DNA of 64,000 nt from JAAEPI01 sp965212145 (GCA_965212145.1 CBDBUY010000004.1:868001-932000), one strand, 5' to 3'; shown: positions 27,592 through 37,120, counted from the stretch's first letter. Notes: generated by a model not told the origin, from the letters alone. Numbers and translations: made by a program.

Positions 27592-28437
27592 TCAGATGAT
27601 CAGCATGCTGGAAAGCCCAACTAAGATGAGCAAATTGATGAGGTGTCTTAATCGTCGGAAATGAGCCTTGCGGTCTGCACGGATGAGCCAAACGATAAAC
27701 AGCACGAAAAGCGGAATCATGGAGGCGTACAAGATGTAAAATGGTTTGGAGTCAACGCGAATCATAAAATAAACCAGCAAGGATAATCCTGCGACTCCAA
27801 TGATCGCAATGAATCGCTTCGTCGTGGTGAACCCCCAGACCTTCGGTACGGATTCCACGCCAAACATATTTTCTCCTTCGGCATTTTCCATATCCTTGAT
27901 GAGTTCCCTGACCCAGACGATGGTTCCGCCGAATGCCGCGTAAGCCATGAGTTTTAAACTGACAATTTCGAAGGTCAGGCCAACCGAGAGAATGCATAAG
28001 CCTGTAAGGAGCGAGATGACGATTTTGCCGATGAAAAATCTTCGAAGATGGTTCGAGTAGTACCAAAGAAAACTGACCGAGACCACATGCAGCATGGCTA
28101 TCTTCCAAGACACCACATACCCGATGGCAATCGCCATGATCGACAGAATGACATGAAGGATTAGCGCCTTTCGTCTAGACAGATATTTTCCTACAATGAC
28201 TTTATGGGGGCGATTGACGAAATCAATCTTTGCGTCATAGTAGTCATTGATAATGTAGCCGCCCGCAGCGACCATAATCGTGCTGACGCTTAGTAGCAAT
28301 AGATCAGCAACGAATAGTCGAGCCCAATCATGAGCCAGAATCATGGAAGCAGCACAAAATTGACTGAACCCAATTATGACCAGATTGGGTAGGCGGCTGG
28401 CTCTGAGTGCACCGGAAAGAACTTCAGTCTTTTGCAT
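27592..28437 (-). CDS. UbiA-family prenyltransferase (geranylgeranylglycerol-phosphate type)
   Basis: A 281-residue membrane protein with about eight helices. The first Asp-rich motif is INDYYDAKIDFVNRPHK (about residues 65-81), and the second polar loop is ELIKDMENAEGENMFG (about 184-199), as in UbiA enzymes that join a polyprenyl chain to an acceptor. Bacteroidota members with NDYYD..ID..NRP are usually annotated as geranylgeranylglycerol-phosphate geranylgeranyltransferases; a menaquinone or heme-O role is less likely on motif. Overlaps the DUF2520 gene upstream by 14 nt. Confidence 0.82.
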   Translation of the reverse strand: MQKTEVLSGALRASRLPNLVIIGFSQFCAASMILAHDWARLFVADLLLLSVSTIMVAAGGYIINDYYDAKIDFVNRPHKVIVGKYLSRRKALILHVILSIMAIAIGYVVSWKIAMLHVVSVSFLWYYSNHLRRFFIGKIVISLLTGLCILSVGLTFEIVSLKLMAYAAFGGTIVWVRELIKDMENAEGENMFGVESVPKVWGFTTTKRFIAIIGVAGLSLLVYFMIRVDSKPFYILYASMIPLFVLFIVWLIRADRKAHFRRLRHLINLLILVGLSSMLII

Positions 28438-29200
28438 GTGTATGGGAGATGTCCTGACTGATCAGGCGATAGATGTTTTTAAGCTCATCATCCTCGATCA
28501 ACTCCAAGTGCTTCTCCATTGTTCCCTGATCACCACGTAGAGCTGGACCGGTTTGAGCTTTCAGCGGTCCTACTGTTTTTATTTTGCGAATGGTCTCCTC
28601 AATCAGCGGGAAAAGTAGATTCAGGTTCAAACCTTTTTCATCCAAAACCTGGCGCGCTCTTTCCATCAGGTGGTTAGGGAAATTGCAGGCCAAAACTGCC
28701 GCCAGGTGGACTCTAAGCCGATCTTGGGAAGACATTAATGACACTTGTTTGGACACGTGGTTTGCGAGTCCCATTAACTTTTCTTCCACAACAATGTTGG
28801 AACCTTCAACAAGTATTGGCACGCTAGACAGGTCAGTAGTTTCACCCCATGTCAGCGTTTGTAGCGGGTAGAATACCCCGACCTGCTCAAGGTGAAGTGA
28901 GTCCAATGGCTCTGCTCCGGACGTGTGTGCCACAATGTGATTCGGGTTGAACTCGTACATCCGCAAGACTTTTTGAATCGAGCTTTCCGGGATGGCCAAA
29001 ATGATGATATCAGCTTCTAATTCACTGAGGTGCAGCCCCCCTACAAGTTCACATTTTGCACCTGTTGCTTCCAATGTTTCTCGTCCTTTTCCTAAATCTC
29101 GTGAGATCAGGCCTGCCAACGGAACTCCAGCCCGATCAAATGCGCGAAGCAAGTGAAAGGCCATATTTCCGGAACCAAGAATTGCAACGCTGATAGGCAT
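28424..29200 (-). CDS. DUF2520 / Rossmann-like NADP-binding protein
   Basis: A 258-residue protein. The N-terminus VAILGSGNMAFHLLRAFDRA is a dinucleotide-binding fold; HTSGAEPLDSL and GVFYPLQTLTWG (about residues 91-120) and the helical C-terminal half match the family of oxidoreductases related to ProC/F420-dependent enzymes with a DUF2520 tail. Substrate unknown. Overlaps the UbiA gene, 13 nt downstream of the ccmF-like gene. Confidence 0.85.
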   Translation of the reverse strand: MPISVAILGSGNMAFHLLRAFDRAGVPLAGLISRDLGKGRETLEATGAKCELVGGLHLSELEADIIILAIPESSIQKVLRMYEFNPNHIVAHTSGAEPLDSLHLEQVGVFYPLQTLTWGETTDLSSVPILVEGSNIVVEEKLMGLANHVSKQVSLMSSQDRLRVHLAAVLACNFPNHLMERARQVLDEKGLNLNLLFPLIEETIRKIKTVGPLKAQTGPALRGDQGTMEKHLELIEDDELKNIYRLISQDISHTHAKD

Positions 29201-29213
29201 ACGTGAAAGTTAG

Positions 29214-31715
29214 TTATTCCATGGCTTTATCTCGCATCCGGCGAAACTCTCGGTATCGACGCGAGATGGCTACAACAAGTCCAATGACGAGCAGAAAGGT
29301 GCCGATCCAAAGCACATTGATCAATGGTTTTTCAACAGCCTCCATGATGATCCAGTCTTTTTGAGTCGTGTTAATCCCGAAGATGAATTTTTTAGCTTCC
29401 GGGTCAATGGATAAAATGGTGATCCGCACACCCAGGTCATCCACTTGATCAAACACCCGCCCGGCTCGGAGCTCTTGAATCATAAAAATGGGCTGTGCAG
29501 TGTAAGTACCAGCCTCACCCTGAATCTCAACGATAGCTTTCAGTGCCAGATCATTTCCGGTCAAGGGCTTGCCGTTGATCTCAGAGATAGGCTCAATGCC
29601 TCGAAAAGTGGCCACATAGTCGTTGACAAAAAACTGAGCTCCCTCAGAAACAGCCATAGTGTCGGTTTCACTCCAGTCAGGCTCCACCTCTGGATCAGGG
29701 AAGGTTCTTACATGTGTGTAAATATCGGAATGCCATTTCCTTCGAATGTCGGGAGAGTATACAACCCCCATGTCTTCATTGAGCTGAACTCGTGGAAACA
29801 GTGTGAATTCTCGCTCATTCTCAGAGATATATTTTACCTCAAAATAGGAGTCTTCAAAATTGATCAACGAGAGTGTGTCACCTCGCTGAAAATCCTCATC
29901 CAAATCCGATTTCAAAACCATCTGATTCGGGAGCATGGTCTCCACTAATTTGTTAGCATCAACCATTCCCGCTTCCTTGGTCAATTTCCGCATGCCTCGA
30001 TACGTCATGGAGTAAGGCCCCATCTGTCGTGGTTCATTTTGAAAAAGAAGCAGGTTGTTTTGATTCACTTCATCCGGAAACTCACTGTTCCATACATACC
30101 CCGTGTAATTCAAAGACAGAATTTTCGAATAACCGGATGAAAACAAGATCCCGATCAGCATCATCGCAATTCCAATGTGAGCAATCGCACCTCCGCTTAA
30201 TCTGAAATTGGATCTCACCAAAGAAGAAAAAATGTACCCATTGGCTACAAGCGAATAAATAGATGCTGTTAGCAACAGAATGTACTGCCACTGACTAATG
30301 CCCCACGAAACGATAATCATGGCCGAAAGCAGCAAGGAAATGCCAATAGGAACGGTCAGCTTTTTCTTCAGTTCTTGTGCCGAAAGTTTCTTCCACCAAA
30401 AGAACTGACCAGTACCTGAGAGAACAGCCAGCACCACAGCTAGATAAAGCTGTATTCTGGAGTAGAACTCTATTTGATCTGTGGGAGGAGCAAGATTGGA
30501 GGTCCCTCCAAAGAACTCAATCAAACGATTCCAAACGGGAATGGACGTAGGCAGGATCACCTGAAAAGCCATCAAGCTAAGCGTGGCTGCTCCGAGGAAA
30601 ATCCAAAATTCCCTGGTGTAAGGCGATACTTCATCGTTTCTTGATTCCGTATTTTTCCAAGCTCGATAAAGCAAGAAAATGGAGCCCGCCACGAAAACTA
30701 GTAGATAGATCAACAGCTGACCTGACAGTCCTAAATCCGTAAATGAGTGAACAGATGATTCGCCCAAAACGCCACTTCTGGTCAGGAATGTCGAATACAG
30801 GATCAGAAGGAATGTCGCTACTACCAAGACCATCGAAAGACGCAAGGCCGACCCATTGTTTTTGTGGACGATCATGGTGTGCATTGCTGCCACCATCACT
30901 AGCCATGGAACGTAGATGGCATTTTCCACTGGATCCCAATTCCAGTATCCTCCAAAATTCAAAGTCTCATACGCCCAGTACGCTCCCATCAAAATCCCCA
31001 CGCCCAGTATCAAAGTAGCAAACTGTGCCCATGGTAAAGCGGGGCGAATCCATTCCTTGTACTTGCCTCTCAGAATTCCAGCAATACAGAAGGCAAATGG
31101 CACGACCGTACAGGCGAATCCCAGAAACAAAGTGGGCGGGTGGATGACCATCCAGTAGTTCTGCAAGAGTGGGTTCAGACCTGAACCATCCTGTGGGATG
31201 AACTCTGGGCTAGTTTTGAATATCGGTGCATCGATCACATCACGAAGCAGCAAGAAAGGCGAGCTTCCGATTTTTGATCCGAAAATCACCACACCCAAAA
31301 TCATAGAGGAAAGAAACAGTTGAGTCAGGGAAAGCACCCCCATTACCGATGGTCTCCAATCTCGATTGGTTCTGATAAGGACAAATCCAATCAGCACATT
31401 CCAAAACATCCAAAGCAGAAATGAACCTTCCTGACCTTCCCAGAAACAGGAGATTTGGTAGTACCACGGTAGCAACTTAGAGGCATGACTCCATGCATAA
31501 TGGTACTCGAAGTAATTATTATGAATGATATAAAAAAGTGAAAATACCACGCCGATAATCGCCACTCCGTGGATAACAAAAGATCCATTGGCAAACCGAG
31601 TCCAGCCAGGATTGTCCTTGCTTGCCAGAAAGTAGGAGGCTGTGGCGACTATTGCACTCACAAATGCCAGAATGGCAAAAAAGTGCCCGAGGTTTCCGAT
31701 AAAATAGTGGACCAT
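29214..31715 (-). CDS. ccmF: CcmF-type cytochrome c heme lyase
   Basis: An 833-residue inner-membrane protein with about 15 helices. YYQISCFWEGQEGSFLLW and the heme-handling loop FGGYWNWDPVENAIYVPW (about residues 252-269) are the CcmF/CcsA WWD-type signatures; conserved His residues lie in nearby loops. It ligates heme delivered by CcmE to apocytochromes. A soluble periplasmic insert spans about residues 560-790. No ccmH or ccmG follows. Starts 2 nt after ccmE. Confidence 0.92.
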   Translation of the reverse strand: MVHYFIGNLGHFFAILAFVSAIVATASYFLASKDNPGWTRFANGSFVIHGVAIIGVVFSLFYIIHNNYFEYHYAWSHASKLLPWYYQISCFWEGQEGSFLLWMFWNVLIGFVLIRTNRDWRPSVMGVLSLTQLFLSSMILGVVIFGSKIGSSPFLLLRDVIDAPIFKTSPEFIPQDGSGLNPLLQNYWMVIHPPTLFLGFACTVVPFAFCIAGILRGKYKEWIRPALPWAQFATLILGVGILMGAYWAYETLNFGGYWNWDPVENAIYVPWLVMVAAMHTMIVHKNNGSALRLSMVLVVATFLLILYSTFLTRSGVLGESSVHSFTDLGLSGQLLIYLLVFVAGSIFLLYRAWKNTESRNDEVSPYTREFWIFLGAATLSLMAFQVILPTSIPVWNRLIEFFGGTSNLAPPTDQIEFYSRIQLYLAVVLAVLSGTGQFFWWKKLSAQELKKKLTVPIGISLLLSAMIIVSWGISQWQYILLLTASIYSLVANGYIFSSLVRSNFRLSGGAIAHIGIAMMLIGILFSSGYSKILSLNYTGYVWNSEFPDEVNQNNLLLFQNEPRQMGPYSMTYRGMRKLTKEAGMVDANKLVETMLPNQMVLKSDLDEDFQRGDTLSLINFEDSYFEVKYISENEREFTLFPRVQLNEDMGVVYSPDIRRKWHSDIYTHVRTFPDPEVEPDWSETDTMAVSEGAQFFVNDYVATFRGIEPISEINGKPLTGNDLALKAIVEIQGEAGTYTAQPIFMIQELRAGRVFDQVDDLGVRITILSIDPEAKKFIFGINTTQKDWIIMEAVEKPLINVLWIGTFLLVIGLVVAISRRYREFRRMRDKAME

Positions 31716-31717
31716 AT

Positions 31718-32122
31718 CTAGACCTCTATGTTCTCTTCCTGATACTTAGAAGGACACTTAAGGAGAATTTTATCTGCGATGAATTTTTCGTTTTTGTAGC
31801 CTCCAACTATCACCACTTGCTCAGAGCGCATAAAGTCTGTCGGCATGGGGTTGGGATGAAAGACCGTCTGTTCGTTCCCATTCTCATCTACCATGACAAA
31901 TTTGAATGAAAGCATATCCGGGCTTGGCTCAATCCCGACAATCTCTCCCTGATGGTTTTTCTTCAACTGCCCCACTACATGAACCTGCGTTTTACTCCCT
32001 TTTTCTGCCAACTCTTTAGCATCCTCAAAATTCAAGTATTGACTGGCGTCTCCGGCTGTCGTCATGATTATAACGATCGCCACAGCAATGACCAAAATGC
32101 CTAAGATATGAGTCGTTTTCAT
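31718..32122 (-). CDS. ccmE: Heme chaperone CcmE, Cys (CxxxY) variant
   Basis: A 134-residue periplasmic heme carrier with one N-terminal anchor (residues 5-20) and an OB fold (VHVVGQLKK...LSFKFVMVDENG...VIVGGYK). The heme-binding His of the classical HxxxY motif is replaced by Cys: KCPSKY, Cys123 and Tyr127. This Cys form is known from archaea and some anaerobes with a Ccm system lacking CcmH ('System I*'). Overlaps the ccmD-like gene by 4 nt. Confidence 0.9.
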   Translation of the reverse strand: MKTTHILGILVIAVAIVIIMTTAGDASQYLNFEDAKELAEKGSKTQVHVVGQLKKNHQGEIVGIEPSPDMLSFKFVMVDENGNEQTVFHPNPMPTDFMRSEQVVIVGGYKNEKFIADKILLKCPSKYQEENIEV

Positions 32123-32319
32123 TTCCTCTCAAGTTTTTTCAATCTCTTATCCAACGCAAATAAGTACAAGAACAATCCCACCAAAATCAATAAAACCACT
32201 CCAATAACCACATAGATTTTTCCTTCAGCCCTGAAAGAATCAGCCATCTCCACCTCCTGAGCATTTCCCGCAACCGAGATGAGCATGAGTACCAACATTA
32301 CCATGTATTTTCTAATCAT
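32119..32319 (-). CDS. CcmD-like small membrane protein
   Basis: A 66-residue protein: signal-like N-terminus (MIRKYMVMLVLMLISVAGNAQ), short periplasmic stretch, one membrane helix (IYVVIGVVLLILVGLFLYLF) and a basic tail ending LDKRLKKLERK. Position between ccmC and ccmE, size and the single helix fit CcmD, which releases holo-CcmE from CcmABC. Sequence similarity to CcmD is weak by nature. Overlaps ccmC by 8 nt and ccmE by 4 nt. Confidence 0.8.
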   Translation of the reverse strand: MIRKYMVMLVLMLISVAGNAQEVEMADSFRAEGKIYVVIGVVLLILVGLFLYLFALDKRLKKLERK

Positions 32320-32986
32320 CTTCCCGCGAAATTATAACTCGTTGTGTTCTTATTTTGATTGTAGCGATCCAAAAGCCAAGTAATGTCCAAGCAATAACCG
32401 CAGGGTAAAAAACCATTCGAAGATTGCTGTCCAGGTCATAGGCATTGAAGCCGGGGTTCCCTCCGTTCCCCGGGTGCAAGCTGTCACTCAGTCTGGGCAG
32501 GATGAAAAGCAATGGAATCATCGCCGCAAAAGCAAAAATGTTGTAAACGGCAGAAATTCTGGCTCGGAGTTGATCGTCAGAGATGGAGCCTCTAAGCACA
32601 AAATATGCTGCATAAATGAGCAGACAAATTGCAGCCGAGTTTTGTTTGGGATCATTGCTCCAGGGCTCTCCCCATGTAAACTGCGCCCAAAGCATTCCGG
32701 TCACCAACCCCAGCACTCCATATAGCATCCCAACCTCTGCGAGTTTGTTGCTATTTAAGTCATTCAGGGCATCCCCGCTTCTGAGGTATTTGATGGCGCT
32801 GACCAGTGAACCCGTGAAAAGAAATATCATCCCAAACCACATCGGCACGTGGAAGTGCAGGACTCTGATGGTTTCATTCAGAATGGCTAACCGAGGAACC
32901 TGAAAAAGAAAGCCACCCACGACCGTATAGATCAAAAGACCCATTGTTAACCACTTCCACCAGCTCGTTTTGATCAAATAATTCAT
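32312..32986 (-). CDS. ccmC: Heme export/handling protein CcmC
   Basis: A 224-residue inner-membrane protein with six helices and a tryptophan-rich loop, FTWGEPWSNDPKQNSA (about residues 100-115), the Bacteroidota form of the CcmC WWD domain. It presents heme to CcmE. The ATG at 32986 overlaps the ccmB stop (ATGA); a TTG three codons upstream is less likely. Confidence 0.92.
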   Translation of the reverse strand: MNYLIKTSWWKWLTMGLLIYTVVGGFLFQVPRLAILNETIRVLHFHVPMWFGMIFLFTGSLVSAIKYLRSGDALNDLNSNKLAEVGMLYGVLGLVTGMLWAQFTWGEPWSNDPKQNSAAICLLIYAAYFVLRGSISDDQLRARISAVYNIFAFAAMIPLLFILPRLSDSLHPGNGGNPGFNAYDLDSNLRMVFYPAVIAWTLLGFWIATIKIRTQRVIISREDD

Positions 32987-33645
32987 GACTTCCAAGAATA
33001 GGGGAACAAAATTAGTGTGAGCGAGACGATTAAGACATTAACACTGAGTAAGATCAGGGAAAAATTATCAATCTCTGCCCAAACGGCTCCTTCTACAATT
33101 CGACGAGAATTGGTGATAGCCAGCAAAAGGATCGGCAGTATCACCGGAAATCCTAAAACAGCCATGAGGTTGCCTTTTTGCTGAGTTCGTACTGCTAATG
33201 ATGCAATCATGGTAAAGGCAACAGACAAACCAATGATTCCATTTATCATGTTTATAATGAAAAGCGACAAGCTGAATTCCGGCAAGCCCAAAAGCACGAT
33301 ATACAGACCCAACCCGAATAGACCCAACCCAAGAAGATAAAGAAAGGAGTAGATAAGTTTTGATAGGATCAACGTACCAGCCGGGACATTGAAATAATAA
33401 TATAGGTGGCGTCTCTCTTCCTGAATAAAGCTTTTGGCTAATGCCATGGTAGCCACAAAAAGAAGAATGATCCAGAAAACGACACTCCAGATCGCTGGTG
33501 TCACAATCGCGCCAATGGATAAATAGACCGTATATATGGTACTTGCGACGTATAGAAGAATCCCCGTAAAAGGATGTTTCAGTCTCCAATCAATGGTGAA
33601 GTCTTTTTTGAGAAGGACGAGTATTTGCTGCGCTCGATTGGACAT
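32983..33645 (-). CDS. ccmB: Heme exporter protein CcmB
   Basis: A 220-residue membrane protein with six hydrophobic helices, the permease half of the CcmAB ABC system. The N-terminal KKDFTIDWRLKHPFTGILLY and FIQEERRHLYYYFNVP segments are typical. The ATPase CcmA is not encoded next to it, so it must be elsewhere or absent. First gene of the ccmB-C-D-E-F run, divergent from the sugar operon. Confidence 0.92.
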   Translation of the reverse strand: MSNRAQQILVLLKKDFTIDWRLKHPFTGILLYVASTIYTVYLSIGAIVTPAIWSVVFWIILLFVATMALAKSFIQEERRHLYYYFNVPAGTLILSKLIYSFLYLLGLGLFGLGLYIVLLGLPEFSLSLFIINMINGIIGLSVAFTMIASLAVRTQQKGNLMAVLGFPVILPILLLAITNSRRIVEGAVWAEIDNFSLILLSVNVLIVSLTLILFPYSWKS

Positions 33646-33716
33646 TGGGGGAACCGTGATGCGAATTTCTTGTAAAATGCTCTAAGAGCAGCTAGCATTG
33701 CACTAAATTTTCTGGC

Positions 33717-34772
33717 TTGGCTTCAACAAACAAAACCATTTTAATCACCGGCGGTGCCGGGTTCATCGGATCTCATGTGGTTCGACGAATGGTCAATAAC
33801 TATTCGGATTATCACATCGTAAATCTCGATAAACTTACATATGCCGGGAATCTTCGTAACATCGAAGATGTAGCCAATAAGCCTAATTATACTTTCGAAA
33901 AAGGAGATATCTGCGACGAGGAGTTCATCAAAAACCTGTTCCAAAAACATCAATTCGATGGAGTGATTCACTTGGCTGCCGAGTCACATGTAGATCGATC
34001 CATCAAAGATCCGTTGGCATTTGTGCGGACCAATATTGAGGGGACATTAACCCTACTAAATGCCGCTCGTGATCATTGGGGAAAAGATGGAACAAAAAGA
34101 TTTTATCACATTTCCACCGACGAGGTTTACGGCTCTTTGGGAGAGGAAGGGTTATTCGTCGAGGACACAGCGTATGATCCCAAGTCACCTTATTCGGCCT
34201 CTAAGGCTTCATCTGATCATTTCGTGCGAGCTTATCGAAACACTTACGGACTTTCAACTGTCATTTCAAATTGCTCCAATAATTACGGCCCATACCATTT
34301 CCCGGAAAAACTGATTCCTCTTGCTATTAATAATATCAAGAACGAAAAGCCTATACCAGTTTATGGCAAAGGCGAAAACATCCGTGACTGGCTGTTTGTG
34401 GAAGATCATGCCAAAGCAATAGATGCCATTTTTCACAAGGGGATTTTGGGAGAAACTTATAACATAGGAGGCAACAATGAGTGGAAGAACATTGATCTGA
34501 TTCATATGCTCTGTGATATCATGGATGATAAACTGGGAAGATCCGACGGGACATCAAGAAACCTCATCACTTATGTGAAGGATCGAGCTGGCCATGATTT
34601 GCGATATGCCATTGATGCCACTAAATTGAAGACCGAATTGGGTTGGGAGCCCACTGTCCAGCTACAGGAAGGATTAAACCGCACAGTCGATTGGTATTTA
34701 GAAAATACCAAATGGCTTGAAGAGGTCACATCCGGTGATTACTTGAACTATTATAAAGAACATTACCAATGA
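33717..34772 (+). CDS. rfbB: dTDP-glucose 4,6-dehydratase
   Basis: Second step of dTDP-L-rhamnose synthesis. Rossmann loop ITGGAGFIGSHVVRRMV, HLAAESHVDRSI, the Thr-Asp-Glu triad in HISTDEVYGSL, and catalytic YSASKASSDHF are all present in 351 residues. The apparent start is a TTG (33717). It overlaps rfbA by 4 nt and heads a tight rfbB-rfbA-rfbC-SDR operon. The upstream gap carries TAAATTTT (33704-33711), a one-mismatch -7 box. Confidence 0.97.
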   Translation: MASTNKTILITGGAGFIGSHVVRRMVNNYSDYHIVNLDKLTYAGNLRNIEDVANKPNYTFEKGDICDEEFIKNLFQKHQFDGVIHLAAESHVDRSIKDPLAFVRTNIEGTLTLLNAARDHWGKDGTKRFYHISTDEVYGSLGEEGLFVEDTAYDPKSPYSASKASSDHFVRAYRNTYGLSTVISNCSNNYGPYHFPEKLIPLAINNIKNEKPIPVYGKGENIRDWLFVEDHAKAIDAIFHKGILGETYNIGGNNEWKNIDLIHMLCDIMDDKLGRSDGTSRNLITYVKDRAGHDLRYAIDATKLKTELGWEPTVQLQEGLNRTVDWYLENTKWLEEVTSGDYLNYYKEHYQ

Positions 34773-35629
34773 AAGGAATCATACTGGCTGGAGGTTCCGG
34801 GACGAGACTCCATCCGTTGACTTATGCTGTGAGCAAGCAGTTGCTACCAGTTTATGACAAGCCAATGATCTATTACCCGTTGACCACATTGATGCTGTCA
34901 GGAATCAGGGAAATCCTCATTATCTCAACGCCAAAAGACCTCCCACTTTTTGAAAAATTGTTGGGCGATGGTAGCAGGATTGGGTGCGAGATTTCGTACG
35001 CCGTACAAGATCAACCGAATGGGTTGGCAGAGGCTTTCATCATAGGGGCAGACTTCATTGGGTCTGACTCGGTTTCTTTGGTTTTGGGTGACAATATTTT
35101 CTATGCATCTGGATTCTCAAAGAAACTGCAGGCATGTGCTGATCCGGAAGGCGGAATCGTCTTTGCATATCATGTTCATGATCCTGAGAGATACGGAGTA
35201 GTTGAATTCAATGAGGAGAATAAAGTGATCTCAATCGAGGAGAAGCCGACCAATCCGAAATCATCATATGCCGTACCCGGCCTTTATTTCTACGACAATC
35301 AGGTAGTGGATATAGCCAAGAATATAAAGCCAAGTCCAAGGGGAGAGTTGGAAATCACTGACATCAACAATGTCTATTTGCAGAAGGGAGAACTCAGCGT
35401 TCAGGTTTTGGACCGAGGGACTGCCTGGTTAGATACCGGGACATTCGCATCATTGATGCAGGCTGGGAACTTCGTTCAAGTGATTGAGGATCGTCAAGGG
35501 CTGAAAGTGGGTTGCATCGAGGAGGTTGCCTATAAAATGGATTTCATTGATGAAGATCATCTTCAAAAAATTGCCAAACCTCTAGAAAAAAGTGGGTATG
35601 GAGATTACTTACTCAACTTGCTTAAATGA
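34769..35629 (+). CDS. rfbA: Glucose-1-phosphate thymidylyltransferase
   Basis: Makes dTDP-glucose from glucose 1-phosphate and dTTP. ILAGGSGTRLHPLTYAVSKQ and LLPVYDKPMIYYPLTTLML are the nucleotidyltransferase signature; LVLGDNIFYASGF carries the metal Asp. The 286-residue length is standard. Overlaps rfbB and rfbC by 4 nt each. Confidence 0.97.
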   Translation: MKGIILAGGSGTRLHPLTYAVSKQLLPVYDKPMIYYPLTTLMLSGIREILIISTPKDLPLFEKLLGDGSRIGCEISYAVQDQPNGLAEAFIIGADFIGSDSVSLVLGDNIFYASGFSKKLQACADPEGGIVFAYHVHDPERYGVVEFNEENKVISIEEKPTNPKSSYAVPGLYFYDNQVVDIAKNIKPSPRGELEITDINNVYLQKGELSVQVLDRGTAWLDTGTFASLMQAGNFVQVIEDRQGLKVGCIEEVAYKMDFIDEDHLQKIAKPLEKSGYGDYLLNLLK

Positions 35630-36171
35630 AAATCAAGGAAACCGGATTACAAGATTGTTTCTTGATTGACCTGCAGTCATTTGGAGACGATCGTGGCTTT
35701 TTCATGGAGTCATTCAATCAGCAAAGGTTGAATAAAGAACTTGGTCTAAATTTCGAAGTGAAGCAGGTGAATTTTGCCATCTCCTCAAAAAATGTGCTTC
35801 GAGGACTACACTATCAGGACAAGCCCCATGCACAGTCTAAGCTAGTCGGGGTAACTCAGGGAGCTGTCATGGACTTGGTTGTGGACATCAGAAAAGATTC
35901 CCCAACCTATCTTCAGCATTATAAAGTGATACTCGATCGCCCCACATTGCAGTTGTTGGTCCCAAAGGGTTTTGCCCATGGGTATTTATCACTTGAAGAC
36001 GACACCCTGTTTTATTATTTCGTCGATGAGTATTATTCGCCTGATCACGAAAAAGGAGTTCGTTATAATGACCCTCAATTGAGGCTTGAGTGGGATTTAG
36101 ATTTCGAACCAATTGTTTCTGAAAAAGACCTGATGCAGCCGACGCTTGAAAATGTTCAAAATAATTTCTAA
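35626..36171 (+). CDS. rfbC: dTDP-4-dehydrorhamnose 3,5-epimerase
   Basis: A 181-residue cupin. VLRGLHYQDKPHAQSKLV holds the catalytic His, VDIRKDSPTY and VPKGFAHGYLSLEDD complete the RmlC signature. Product is dTDP-4-dehydro-L-rhamnose; the final reductase RfbD is not in this run, so rhamnose synthesis must be completed by a gene elsewhere. Its stop overlaps the next ATG by one base. Confidence 0.96.
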   Translation: MKIKETGLQDCFLIDLQSFGDDRGFFMESFNQQRLNKELGLNFEVKQVNFAISSKNVLRGLHYQDKPHAQSKLVGVTQGAVMDLVVDIRKDSPTYLQHYKVILDRPTLQLLVPKGFAHGYLSLEDDTLFYYFVDEYYSPDHEKGVRYNDPQLRLEWDLDFEPIVSEKDLMQPTLENVQNNF

Positions 36172-37112
36172 TGAAGAAAAAAGTACTAATTACAGGCGGA
36201 GCTGGTTTTTTGGGATCGCACTTAAGTGACAGATTTATAAAAGAGGGCTATTCCGTTTTGGTGATGGACAATCTAGTCACAGGTAGTCTCTCGAATATCG
36301 AGCACTTGATGGATCATCCCGATTTTGAATTTCAAAATTACAATGTAACCGAATTCGTCAAAGTGGATGGTGAGTTGGATTACATCTTGCATTTTGCCTC
36401 GCCTGCCAGCCCGATCGATTATCTCAAGATGCCCATCCAAACGCTCAAAGTAGGCGCCTTAGGCACGCATAATTTATTAGGACTGGCGAGGGTAAAGAAA
36501 GCCAGAATGCTTGTAGCATCAACCTCAGAAGTGTATGGTGACCCTGAAGTACACCCACAAAATGAGGAATACTGGGGCAATGTGAATCCGGTCGGCCCTA
36601 GAGGAGTTTATGACGAGGCAAAGCGCTTTCAGGAAGCAATGACCATGGCCTACCATAATTATCACGGGTTAGAAACGCGGATTGTCAGAATATTCAACAC
36701 CTACGGTCCGAGAATGAGACTCGATGATGGTAGGGCCCTACCAGCCTTTATTTCACAAGCACTTCGGGGAGACGATATCACTGTTTTTGGTGATGGATCG
36801 CAAACTAGATCATTCACCTATATCAACGATTTAGTTGAGGGAATTTATCGGTTGCTATTAAGCGACTATGCCCTTCCAGTCAATGTTGGCAACCCTCAGG
36901 AAATCACCATTAAAGAATTTGCAGAGGAAATCGTCAGGCTTACAGGGAGTAATAGCAAGATCATTTATACGGATCTACCCAAAGATGATCCCAAGCAAAG
37001 ACGACCTGACATTTCCCTCGCCAGGAAAGTGTTGGACTGGGAGCCAAAGTTCTCCAGAGCTGAAGGACTGAAACCCACATTAGAATATTTCAAAAAGGCG
37101 GTACTCGCCTGA
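36171..37112 (+). CDS. UDP-glucuronate decarboxylase-type SDR epimerase
   Basis: A 313-residue extended SDR: ITGGAGFLGSHLSDRF, LHFASPASPIDYLKMPIQTL, STSEVYGDPEVHPQ, YDEAKRFQEAM (catalytic Tyr-Lys) and RIFNTYGPRMRLDDGR are the pattern of UDP-xylose synthase / UDP-glucuronate decarboxylase (UXS). Makes UDP-xylose, supplying a pentose for surface glycans. A UDP-GlcA supply is expected elsewhere. Confidence 0.92.
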   Translation: MKKKVLITGGAGFLGSHLSDRFIKEGYSVLVMDNLVTGSLSNIEHLMDHPDFEFQNYNVTEFVKVDGELDYILHFASPASPIDYLKMPIQTLKVGALGTHNLLGLARVKKARMLVASTSEVYGDPEVHPQNEEYWGNVNPVGPRGVYDEAKRFQEAMTMAYHNYHGLETRIVRIFNTYGPRMRLDDGRALPAFISQALRGDDITVFGDGSQTRSFTYINDLVEGIYRLLLSDYALPVNVGNPQEITIKEFAEEIVRLTGSNSKIIYTDLPKDDPKQRRPDISLARKVLDWEPKFSRAEGLKPTLEYFKKAVLA

Positions 37113-37120
37113 TTAGGGGT

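Noticed and set aside
29445..29948. Plus-strand ORF of 167 residues
   Set aside because: Shadow of ccmF in the opposite frame; ccmF has full family motifs.
33678..33705. Nested inverted repeats (TGCTCT/AGAGCA and AATGCT/AGCATT) between ccmB and rfbB
   Set aside because: Short arms with variable spacing; could be an operator but no supporting pattern was found.
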